Source of the DNA: Gloeopeniophorella convolvens
Taxonomy: Eukaryota; Basidiomycota; Agaricomycetes; Russulales
Length of the DNA stretch: 64,000 bases
Reading direction: 5' to 3'
NCBI GenBank assembly: GCA_022496205.1
Contig: WTXD01000063.1
Coordinates: 83,329 to 147,328, forward strand
Shown piece after piece: positions 11,255 through 21,635 of the stretch. The notes below the pieces were generated by a model. The model had not been told where the DNA came from. It searched no databases and worked only from the letters and a program-made list of their open reading frames with translations. The position numbers and the translations under genes were made by a program. Position 1 is the first letter of the stretch, and each line of letters begins with the position of its first letter.

Positions 11255-13141
11255 CTAAACCCGCACCACGAGCAGTCGCTCCGCCATCCCCTCCAGGAAC
11301 GCCAGCCCGTCGTTCGTTAGCTTCCGTCCCGCCGCCTTGTCCACCAGCGTCCCGAACTCCGCCACAAGCCGTGCCAGCGTTTTGTTGTCCTGCGCCTTCG
11401 CCAGCGACCCCCGCAACACGTTCAGCCGGCTCCGCCGCTCCTGCAGCGGTGCCGGCGCCCCCTCCTGCTGCGACCGCGACGTCCGCGACCGCACCGACCG
11501 CAGCGGCACGATGAACACCGACGGGTCCGCCAGCTGCTTGTGCAGCGCGTCCAGGAACGCAAAGCCCTCCCGCGTTAGCGTCCGCGAGCTCGAGCTCTGC
11601 AGCACCTTGACAAAGTCTGCCGCGATCTGCGCGAGCACCCGGTTGTCCACCGCCTGCCCCGCCGCGAGCGTCAGCTTCGTGATCCGCGCCGCCTTGTTGT
11701 ACCGGTGCGCGGGGCCGTGCTCTTCTGGCGACTGCTCGCTGTCCGAGACCACGATGACATCCGCTACGTCCGGCTTCTTCAGCATCAGCGGCCCCGTGCG
11801 TCCACCGTCCTGCACGTTCAAGTTCTTCCTGTCGCCCAGCACCGGCCGGCCTGCGTTCTCTCTATTGATGTTCATGTTCGCCAGGCGGAGGAGCACTCCC
11901 TCCATTTGTGTATCTGCCCGTACCATGGGCTGCGCCTTTGACGGGCGGCTGGCTGGATGCTAGGTGCAAGGAGCAGCGCTCAGCGCACTCCTTCCAAGGC
12001 GCGGAAAAAGGCAGATCTACGCACCGAGGCGACTGGCGGCGGCGGCCAGACAAACCTGTCAATGTCCGTGAACCCCAGATCGTGCGCGAGGTCGCGGAAG
12101 CGCTCGCGCCACTGCGCATAGTCCGGCTGCTGCGTGAAGCCGAGGCTGCGGCAGTACCGGAGGAACGCCTCGAACTCCTCGGGCAGGCCGCGCGCGAGGT
12201 CCTCCGGCAGCGCCGCGCGCTTCTCGCGCTTCAGCCGGTCGTGCGCCGCATCGTCGCGCGGCACGCCGTTCCGCGTCCACGGCAGCCCGCCCGGCGTGAG
12301 CAGGTGGAGCAGCAGCAGCGCGGCCGACTCGAGGTCGTCCCGCCGCGAGCACGCTAGGCACCGCGCGTGAGCACAGATGGCACGTCAGGGCAGCGCGTCC
12401 GCACGGGCGCGGGCGGGGCACGCACTTTTGCCGCGGCAGTGCACGTTCACGCTCGAGAACCAGTAGTTCCCGATAAAGCAGCGCTCGGTGCGGTTCGCGA
12501 TGTGCTTCCGCGTGTTGTGGTCGAGGTAGCGCTTCGCGAAGCCAAAGTCGATCATGTAGATCGTCTCGTGGCGCGGCTCGAGGCCGACCACGCAGTTACC
12601 CAGCTGCACGTCGCGGTGCAGCACCCCGCGTGAGTGCATGCACTCGAGGCGCTCGATCTGCAACCGCGTCCCGTCCGCGTCAGCTCGATGGTATGCGTGC
12701 CGTGAAGCGGAGGGAGGACGTACGAGCTGGATGGCAATGGAGCAGACGCTCCGCATGTCCATGACGCCCTTCCCCGATTTCCGGTACAGCCTGTCGAGGC
12801 TGTTCCCTAATAGATCCATCGCAAGGTAATCCCAGCCGCCCCAGATGCCGGAGGCCCACAATTTGGGCATGCCGACACCGCCCTGCAGCATCGGGTAGAT
12901 CATCCGCTCGTGTGAGTTTGTAGGGTACGAGATGTTTGTAGGCTGGACTTTGAGCGCGACGACCTGGCCCGTGTACACATGTGTGGCGAGGAATGTCGAG
13001 CCTGCGTGCGTTACGATGAGCCTAGTCCCAATATTCGGTCAACGAAATCCCCGCCGTACCTGATACACCCGACCCAAGCGCCTGCCCAAGGACGTAGTTG
13101 CCGATTTGTGGTGGGAACGATGCATTCGACGTGTTCGACAT
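11255..13141 (-). CDS. Casein kinase 1-family protein with degenerate catalytic loop
   Basis: CK1-type kinase domain followed by a C-terminal extension. The ATG at 13141 gives MSNTSNASFPPQIGNYVLG; splicing restores a glycine loop ALGSGSTF and the ATP lysine VALKVQP. CK1 landmarks follow: MPKLWASGIWGGWDYLAMDLLG, LDRLYRK, IERLECMHSRGVLHRD, DFGFAKRY, and the CK1 signature SRRDDLES joined across an intron near 12350-12430. The catalytic loop reads HRDVQLGN where CK1 kinases have HRDIKPDN: the loop lysine is glutamine and the P is lost, while the Asp of HRD and DFG remain. The activation segment is also atypical. The extension has two similar modules (about 60 residues each, with RVLAQIAADF and KTLARLVAEF, then GFAFLDALHKQL and GLAFLEGMAERL). 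It may be a weak kinase or pseudokinase. Confidence 0.8.
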
Positions 13142-13540
13142 GGTATGGGTCCTAAACGGGTGTATAGCTGGCGCAAATTTGAAGTATAATTCTACGTCGA
13201 TTTGGTAGTAGGTTGTCTCGCGACGAAGGCGTGGAGGGCGGCAGGCTCAGTCACGAGGGTTCGGTTCGAAAGTGGAACGCGTTCGGCGACGCGACGCGTG
13301 AAATTAACTAGAGCACGTGACCGTACCGCAGCCACGTTCACGTTCGGAAAGGCATACTATATTACTTTGCTCGATCCATGTCTCAGCAACTGCAGAGTCG
13401 CACATGCGGCATTTGCATTCCACAACGCGACGGACGGAGTGCACAAGAAAGCGACGGTAACACAGCAAAGCGACGAACGTAAGTACAACTGACCGATTGT
13501 GACAAGTGCGCAACAAAATATATATATCTCTTTCGGACGC
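13142..13540. other. Intergenic, upstream of the CK1-like gene
   Basis: 399 bases, moderately AT-rich near 13340-13370 and 13515-13530 (ATATATATAT). This is the promoter side of the CK1-like gene and the 3' side of the next minus-strand gene. Nothing else is recognised. Confidence 0.35.
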
Positions 13541-14270
13541 TCATAGCATGCAAGCGGTTTCCAACATGATTACAACTTTAACTCTACCGTCGTCTCCACT
13601 TGGCTGGATTTGCACGTCGGATATGTTCGTCGTCGGGTCCCGGAACCAGCGCCCCACGAGGTCTCTGAAGCCCCCGAGCCCCGGCGCAGCCGCTGGTGGC
13701 TCAACGACGGGGAAGTAGTGCTGCGCGCCTGGAAACCTCCGCGCCTGGACCACTCCATCTCCAGCCGTTGGCAACAGGCATCTGTGGCGGGCCGCAGCAT
13801 GCGGGGTCGAAAAAATGAGGAGCCTATGCCAAATTTCAGAGGTACAGACACGCTTCCTCTAGATGATAGCACGTACCGAACTGCCACCAGGTGGGTATCC
13901 GTGAGTGCCATATCCGAGACTTGCATCCGGGATGGTGTTGTAGGCGGTGAGGACTGGGTAGCCTGATGTGGTGCCGACTTGATAACCCACAGGCGCGCTC
14001 ACGGCCTGCAATTCTCGTTGGTGGACGTTGCTACCGTGATGCATGGTGACTCCGCTACTCACATGTGGCATGGGTGGGTCCAGCGGAGATCCAGCAGCAT
14101 CATGTCGAACATCAACGTTCGAAGATGTTCGGGTGGTTATAGGCCCGCGGAGGGTAAGCCGAGTCCGGCTGTTCCGTACTAACGGCCAAAGTGCCGTCGC
14201 CTTGTTGACCCTGTAGATGAAGGTTGTGCGATCCATTCTTGCCACATCTTGCGTCTGCCATTGCGAGGTA
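13541..14270 (-). CDS. Unknown small protein, gene model uncertain
   Basis: No family is recognised. The last exon has a well-formed C-terminus: FPGAQHYFPVVEPPAAAPG, then GFRDLVGRWFRDPTTNISD and VQIQPSGDDGRVKVVIMLE, ending at 13541. It can be joined by GTACGT...CCAG splicing to an upstream low-complexity exon (VGYQVGTTSGYPVLTAYN, GTHGYPPGGSS), which in turn joins across a 57-nt GTGAGT...TTGCAG intron (about 14005-14061) to PLDPPMPH. The start is unresolved: an ATG near 14263 begins a Gln-rich reading MADARCGKNGSHNLHLQGQ that falls out of frame with the next exon. The Tyr/Gly/Pro-rich middle looks disordered. Confidence 0.4.
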
Positions 14271-14402
14271 GCGTGTCGAGAGACCGATTGGAGGAGCTCA
14301 GTCAGAACCTCAGTCAGAACGCGACCCTTGCTCTTATACTTCACCTGGCACCGGGAAGTTCCTCGACCCAGATAGATCCTGGAGGTTGGCCCCAGCAGAC
14401 AG

Positions 14403-14555
14403 ACTGTGACCGCCCGATGGAATCTCATGCGCAGGCCTCCATGGGATCCTCATGACCAAAGCCTCCATGAGATCTTCATCACCAATAGAAAAAAAATGTT
14501 TGGAGTGTCATAAGGCCCTATAAGGTCAGCCTCCATGGAATCCTATGCTCATGGG
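14403..14555. repeat. Short imperfect direct repeats (GCCTCCATGRGATC units)
   Basis: Three clear units share GCCTCCATGRRATCYT, at about 14425, 14461 and 14528, with a weaker one near 14417 (GATGGAATCTCATG). Several contain CATGA/TCATG palindromic cores. This is a small local array outside any gene. Confidence 0.5.
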
Positions 14556-15740
14556 CCCCCATAGGTATAAGCTCTATCATAGTGCATAGGAAAATGCCTT
14601 CCCGACGCTATGCATTATGACAATTTCAAATGTACTCGCTCGATTACACTCCTTTGTTCCCCTTGGGAAGTGACAAGTCAGCGCTAGTATATAATCGGCT
14701 CGGCGTTCAGTACTCAGTCCCCCTACGCATCTCTGAATCCGAAAGAGGCCTAGGGTCAGTGCAGCGGGCAGCGTGCCTGCATGCACGATGCATGCGTGCC
14801 GGCGCGCCAGCGCTCAGCGCTGAGCCACACCAGCGTCCGCTGTTCCCTCGCGCTGACCTCCGGCTGGGCAATCACGGCAAGGCGCCGGCCGCGAGACCGA
14901 CCGAAGTGAACAGAGCACCTGCGCGCACGCTGACAGGCGCAGCCACGTTTGCGGGCGATGAACCAGATGAGGGTGCGCCGGACGAGCTTGGGGGCGGCGA
15001 GCCAAAAGACGAGTCGGACGAAGGCGACAACGCGGGGGCGGCGGGGGCGTGGCGTCAGGCGCGGTTGCTGACATCACCCGGGAGGGCCTCGCAGGGGGTG
15101 TGGAACGAAGACTGGGTCATAGTGCGGTTCTTTTCGAGATGGTGTCACCGACAGAGGTGTTCACGGCGGGAGGGGTGAACGCGGGACCACCGTTGGCGCG
15201 CTATCGAGTTGTCGAACATTACGGTGAGCCTGAGTATAGAGCCTCAATGCATCGGTGGCCGATCGGCCTACGTATTGCCCACGTGAGAGCGACTTATGTA
15301 CTATGAAAGGTGTACTTAAGGTCAGCCACGAATTCAATGCTAAGTATGCCATTCTCGCGAAAAGGAAACTGGAACCCCTTGGGAGCCCCTAGGAAGCGCA
15401 GTCGCGGACATGCAAACTCGACAAGGTTTCGGCACCCAATCGTACATGGTGCTTGGCAGTAGGTATGCATAGCCCAAAGTCTGTGCCCCTGTCCTTCCGT
15501 TGTTCCGCATTCCGTCCATGTAAAGTTGCCCTTGACTGGTACCCAGTGCCGTCAAGTTCATGCCCTGCCTTCAAAGTCAAAGGAGTAACCGACGAATGGC
15601 GACATCGTGAGTCTGGCTCGCATGAGGGCGTGGCAACCATTACAATCTCTATCTATAAGGAGGACTCAGGACAGTGAGGGGTACGCCCCGCTGCGGCAGA
15701 CAGCAGTTCACCCGACAGTGACTGGTGAGCACTACAGCAA
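14556..15740. other. Intergenic region upstream of the NLR-like gene
   Basis: About 1.2 kb. A TATATAAT near 14690 is followed by a GC-rich open frame (14630-15178, plus strand) without recognisable domains or good splice context. The part 15400-15740 probably contains the first exon and promoter of the NLR-like gene, but I could not place its start codon. Confidence 0.35.
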
Positions 15741-18700
15741 GACATCGTGGTTCCAGCACTCATCACACTCCCGGGTACAGCCATTCGAGTGACCGGTCTT
15801 CCCCGTATCACAACCGTGTTCGGCAAACCACAGGGGTTCTTTGCAACGGTGACCGACGGCGTAATAACCAAGGTAACGTCAACTGTCCAGATCAGGGAAC
15901 AGTCGGTCCAGTGCGATGAGGTTCTCTCTGGCTTGTAAGATGGTTTTTCTCGTCTTCGTCTCTCTTGTATAACACAGAATCTAACAGCACCGTTACACCG
16001 AGCTCCAGTCTCACAGTACAACTCTATGTGCGGCGGAGGTTCCGTAAAGCCTGTCATGTAGGGACACAGATGATAATATTCGATTTACTTCGTCCGTCTA
16101 TTCAAGGTGAGCCTTCTATGATATGGTTTACTTGCCCGACGAATCCCATACCCCTACAGAATTCGGCTTTCTTCATCATTCCTCACCAACGACAAGACTT
16201 GTGTTATCTATTGGGTTATTGGAACCTCCGCACTCCTCATCGACGGCATCCTCAAAGCCTCCCGCGATCCCTGTATCATCAAGTGGACTGGGCGACTCAC
16301 TGGCCAAGATGGCCCCACCCATGGACGGGATAGCTTCGCCCATCTCCCCGTCTGAGATTCACCCCTCGGCCTTATTACCCCTGTCAGGAGCCTTGGGCAA
16401 GGCAGAAGAAGCGACGGGAAACCTGAAGAGCTTTCATCACCTTCCGCTTGCATCGGTGAGAACTGCAGAAGGGACACCGAGCGACCCCGACAAGGCCGCC
16501 GATTTTGTCGATATATGGTCCAGAACTTGCCGGAACATCAAACGGGTCGAGGGCGCGATGGATCTGATTGTAGAGGTAAGCTAGTCTCAGATTCCCATTG
16601 CCGTTTTCTTGCTACATTGGCGGTCACGCATCAGGTTCGTCCCTGGGCGAAGATGGCGTGTAGCATTATCTCATGCACACCAAAGGTGCGTCGAGCCCCT
16701 AATGTGGGCAATACAAACCTCATCTCCACCTCGTCATGCTGCACCAGGCTTCTCTCGCTCCGATGGAACGTGACGGAGGCTTCCGGTCTTTTATCGTCTC
16801 AATATGCGATGCGCTCGACCCTGCGCAATTGACAGTTGGTTTGGAAAATCTCCAGCCGGGCAGTACGCAGATGATGATCTTGAGGGACATGCTGCGTCGT
16901 GTGTGCGAATGTGCTGATTTGGTCCCGCACTACACCCAACTTCGTGGGTCTCTTTTGTCTTTTTGCTTCGATATCCCTGTTTTGACGTGGTCGTATCGAT
17001 TGAAGGGGAGAGGGCTACCAAGAACGCCGGACATAGTGCTGGCGACATAATCGGAAGCTATGGGGATACTCTCATCAAACTTCGGGACGACTTCCTGCAT
17101 CATAGAGCCGTTGGCCCCGAGGCCCCCGCGTCCGAAATTCCTAATCGGCTGGACGGGCTCGCTCAGCTCGAGCGAGTGGCAAGTGGCATTGTTGACGTTG
17201 GTATGTACTCTGACGATTGATTCGGCACACATACGAAGATTGGGTTGCCCCCTTGTACAGGCACGCACGTGAAGTTACGGGAGCTTCCATACCCAGTGGG
17301 TGCACGCTTCCGCCCAGACAGGGGATGTCTTCCGCAGACTCGCGTGGCTTTCTTGGAGTACATCACTCGCTGGGTAAACGACCCCGAGTCGCCGCGCGCG
17401 CTCGTGCTCTTTGGCGGGTCAGGATCGGGCAAGTCATCGATCGCCAACGAAGTTGCTCGTCGGTTTCAAGAAACAGATCGTCTCGCCTCGTCATTTGTCT
17501 TCTCGCGAACGGAGCGTGCAGGCCGTGACACCCACCTCCTTTTCACCGGACTCGCCCGCGACCTTGCAGATCGATATCCCACGTTCAGGGCCTCGATGGG
17601 CAAGGTCGTCGAAGATGAAGCGTCTCTTCAGTTTGGCACCAATGATATCGCCCCCATATTCAATTCCCTGTTGATAGAGCCACTTCAAGATGCCTTGATA
17701 ATCGGCCCCGTTTTTATCGTCATCGATGCCCTGGATGAGTCCGGTGACGCATCAAGTCCCACCGGGTTGCATGCATTCCTCGCCAGCCACATCTCGAAAC
17801 TTCCATCAAACTTCCGCATTTTGATCACTTCGCGACCAGAGATGTACACTGAAGCTACCCTTGCTGAGGCAGAGTCGGTACAGGCCATACATATGGACGA
17901 TCCCTCGCTAGCCGCCCACACAAGTGACGATATTCGCGCCTACGTTCACCACCGACTATCCCCGGACCTCTTCCGTCTATACGGTTCCCTTCTCGTCAGC
18001 AAGGCAGAAAGATCATTCCAGTGGGCAGCTGCCGCTTGTGCTTACATCCAAAACCCTCCGCCCGGTTTGAGTTCACACGATCTGGCTCGGGGCATCCTTG
18101 AACCTTCTTCGCGCGGCAGTGCGACTTTTGATCCTCTGGATATATTGTACGAAGTCATACTTTCAAGTAACTTCAACGCCGATGACGATGATGCCCTACA
18201 CCAATTTCGCGCCGTCATGGGGCAGTTGCTCGCTGCATTCGAACCGCTTTCTGTGAGCAGTCTTGCCGACTTGTTCAAGTGCAGTCACCTACCGGACCCT
18301 GGCGGCGAGGAGTCCATACGTGCGGTTGTCAGCCACCTTGGCTCTCTACTGACTAATGTCACGACATCCGACCCTTCGCTACCCATCATCCCTCTGCACA
18401 CGTCATTTCGTGATTTCCTCACAGACCGCGCAAGGTCAAGAAAGTTTTACGTCCATCTCGGCGATGCTCACTATCAGCTGGCGCGCTCCTCGCTCTGCCT
18501 CATGCGCAATAAGCTCCGCTTCAACATCTGCCGTCTCACGACGTCATATTAATACAACTCCGACAACCCAATACTTAACTCGCGCATAGCCAAACACATT
18601 TCACGCGCGCTATCATACTCCTGCCGCTTCTGGGACAGTCACCTCAAACATGTCCCTCCCAGCCCCGAAGTTGTCGGCGAAGTGCTGTTGTTCTTCGAGA

Positions 18701-21202
18701 AGGACTTCCTTTCTTGGTTTGAAGTTCTCAGCCTACTTGGCGCCGTCAGCCTTGCCTGGCACACTCTGTCTACTGTGAGACGTTGGCAAGATAGGGGAAT
18801 TATGAATGGGTGGGCAATCTTATTCACTGATGTCGCACCGTCGTTACTTACACGGCGCTATCCGCAGCATCATCCTCCAATGGAGGTTGACACGCTTTCG
18901 AGCTGGATCGACGATGCTTCGAAGTTCGTTCGATACTTCGGGATTCCCATAGCGCAGAGTGCTGCGCACATCTACCTGTCAGCCCTCCCATTCTCCCCGG
19001 CAGAATCCATTATTTTCAAGCATCACGCCAAAGCCTTCTCAAACACCTTGTCACTCGAGCGTGGCCGCAGAGACCGTTGGCCGGCACAGGAGACGGTCAT
19101 TCTGGCGGGCAGCGAGTGCGGAAGCATCGTCTTCACGCCGGATGGCTCGCGTATCGCATCAGGTTTAAGAACCGGAGTTTGCGTCTGGGACGCTTCTACG
19201 GGAGAAGTGACTACAGGTCCGCTTACAGGGCACGGCGATGATATCACGTCCGTCGCGTTCTCCCCAGATGGTCGCCGTATCGCCTCTGGATCACGTGACC
19301 GCACAATTCGCATTTGGGATGCCACCACGGGACAGACAACCATGACATTCATGGGCCGCGCCACTATCACCTCTGTCACTTTCTCCCCGGATGGTCGGTA
19401 CGTTGCTTCGGGCTCGCTGGATTGTACAATCAATCTATGGGACGTCCAAACCGGGAGAGCAACTGCCGAATCATTCGCGGGGCACACGGGTCACGTCACA
19501 TCTGTTACGTTCTCCCCAGATGGCGCACTCGTTGCCTCAGCCTCCCTCGACAACACCGTTTGTATCTGGGAAGCGAGGACCGGCCGTATAATCGCAGAGC
19601 CATGTACGGGGCACACAGACTCAGTCACTTCCGTTGCGTTTTCACCCGATGGTCGGTGCATCGCGTCGGGGTCGGCTGATTGCACGATTCGTGTTTGGGG
19701 AGCCGGAACAGGGCAGGCGGTTGCAGGGCCATTCACAGGGCATACGCTTCCAGTCACTTCGGTGACTTTCTCGCCAGATGGACACCGTATTGCCTCGGGC
19801 TCGCAGGATCGCACGATTTGTGTCTGGGATGCCGTATCTGGAGAGAAGGTCGCGGGAGCATTCACCACGCACACGAACTCGGTCACTTCTGTCGTATTCT
19901 CCCCGGATGGCCACCACGTTGCCTCAGGATCGCTTGACCGGACAATTCGCGTCTGGGACGTAACACAAGGAAGCGCAGCCGTCGATGCGCTCATCGGGCA
20001 CACAGCGGCAGTGAACTCTGTCACGATCTCACCGCGTGGCGGGTACGTCGCCTCGGGCTCCAAAGATCGTACAATGTATGTGCGGGATGCCCGAACCGGA
20101 GAGGTAGTTGTGGGACCATTCGCGGGGCACACAGAGAGCATCACTTCTGTTGCTTTCTCTCCGGATGGTAGACGTATCGCCTCGGGTTCGCTTGATAACA
20201 CGATACGCGTCTGGGATGCCCGGACAGGAAAGGCGATGGCTGGGCCATTCAAGGGACACGCATACTGGGTCTACTCGGTGGCTTTCTCTCCGGATGGTCA
20301 ATATATTGTCTCGGGCTCGGGGGATAGAACCATTCGCATCTGGGACGCCGAATCCGGGCTGGTAGTTGTAGGGCCAATGGAGGGACATACGGGCGGTGTT
20401 ACTTCTGTCTCATTCTCACCAGATGCGCAACTCATTGCCTCTGGATCTTGGGACCGCACTGTTCGCGTCTGGAGCAGCACCACAGGCCAGCCAGTCGCGG
20501 GACCCCTTTCTGGACACACAGGTGCCATCAGCGCTGTCGCGTTTTCGCCAGACGGTCAATGTCTCGCATCGAGCTCGCGCGACCGCACGATTCGCATCTG
20601 GGACCCCAGGACTGGGCAGGCAGCGGCAGAACAATTCATGGAACATCCTCGCGCTGTTACTTCCGTAGCATTTTCGCCAGATTCTCGCACCATCGCCTTC
20701 GGGTCGGACGACCGCACCATTCGTGTCTGGAACGTCAAGACGGGACAGGTGGTCGCAGGACCGTTTACGGGACACGCCCTGGCTGTCAGTTCTGTTTCGT
20801 TCTCTCCAGATGGTCGCCACATTGCGTCAGGCTCTCGGGATACATCGATCAGGTTGTGGGCTGTGGACATCCGGGACGTTACAGAGAGGTGAGACATTCC
20901 GAGCCCTGCCCACAATTGTAGCTCAGCTTGAATTTCTCGACAGCGAATCTGCCACCCATAGCGGAGCCGCTCAGAAGCAGGTCGGCTTCACAGATCAATC
21001 CGTGATAGATGACGACGGCTGGTGCCGGGGGCCGGATGGCGAGCTTTTGATGTGGGTCCCGGAAACGCACAGGCTCGATCTGCATCGACCGAGCAACGTG
21101 TGGGTTGCTGCCAGAAATGATACTTCTATGGATCTCAGTAAGTTTGTTCATGGACGGGACTCGGGAGAATGCATAGGACGCGTAGAAAGCACAGTACAGT
21201 AA
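15741..21202 (+). CDS. NLR-like protein: C2-like domain, NACHT NTPase, WD40 repeats; in-frame stop in the middle
   Basis: Fungal NOD-like receptor architecture. Exons from 15741 encode a C2-like beta domain (AIRVTGLPRITTVFGKP, then, across GTAAGA...CTAACAG, FTVTPSSSLTVQLYVRRRF). A helical linker follows (GSYGDTLIKLRDDFLHH). The NACHT domain has Walker A GGSGSGKSS (about 17415), Walker B VFIVIDALDES (about 17710) and sensor-like ILITSRPEMY. After the conserved segment FRDFLTDRARS and FNICRLTTSY there is a TAA at 18550-18552; the same frame then continues with NSRIAKHISRALSYSCRFW, the normal next segment in this family. Fourteen WD40 repeats follow, and a final exon (DDDGWCRGPDGELLMWVP) ends at 21202. 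Read through the stop, the protein is roughly 1,700 residues. The start is unresolved. It may be a pseudogene, two genes, or rescued by splicing. Confidence 0.85.
18550..18552 (+). other. In-frame TAA between NACHT and WD40 parts
   Basis: The codon TAA lies where related proteins carry a leucine-type residue after CRL-TSY. The frame is open on both sides. A 57-nt stretch 18533-18589 (GTCTCA...CGCATAG, with CTTAACT as a possible branch site) could be spliced out in frame and would remove it. Confidence 0.75.
19105..20890 (+). repeat. Tandem array of 14 WD40 repeats
   Basis: Fourteen units of about 43 codons (129 nt) occur in one exon. The consensus is roughly GHT-x-x-VTSVAFSPDG, then RIASGS-x-DRTIRVWDA. 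The first unit is most diverged. Fourteen units would fit two seven-bladed propellers. Near-identity of units at DNA level (for example TCTCCGGATGGT, GACCGCACGATT) suggests recent duplication or gene conversion. Confidence 0.9.
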
Positions 21203-21635
21203 TGATGATTCATGAAAAGTGCCGTAGCATCGCGATGTACTCCGATATCGATCCTTTGGACACCTACTACCACTCTTCCGTAGTACGAGGTTCGGTGCGC
21301 AAATCTCAGTTCTTTGATGCAGTATATCGATCTTTGCGATACTAGTGTGACAGTTTGAGTGTCGTGCTGGTCGTGCTGGTTCCTACAAACAAGAAATTGC
21401 CGTTCTTCCGTAGTACCGTATTGGCCAGTCGCCCCGGTTCATCCCATCATTCCAGTCGGTCGTTTACCCCGGCACGCACGCGCTCCCGACCTTGCTAATC
21501 GACAAAAAGGCACGAGATTGTAGAAGCAATACACTGTTTGATATCTTATACATGACAGCAGGTTTCGGACGGGACCCTTGAAAATGTTGTTCACTGTCCT
21601 TCTGGTTCTTCTACGATGTATCACCTTCACAAGAC
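21203..21635. other. Convergent intergenic region
   Basis: 3' flanks of the NLR-like gene and of pyruvate decarboxylase. The phrase CGTTCTTCCGTAGTAC near 21402 resembles CTCTTCCGTAGTACGAGG near 21273, a short repeated word. No gene is seen. Confidence 0.35.

Noticed and set aside
14630..15178. 182-codon plus-strand frame after a TATATAAT element
   Set aside because: Composition follows GC content, no domain and no splice partners; kept as non-coding.
19491..20252. Long minus-strand frame across the WD40 array
   Set aside because: It is the regular antisense shadow of a 129-nt repeat; its own repeats mirror the WD40 units.
19105..20890. Regular repeats that could suggest a CRISPR array or satellite
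   Set aside because: Units are contiguous coding repeats with WD40 residues and no spacer structure; the genome is eukaryotic.
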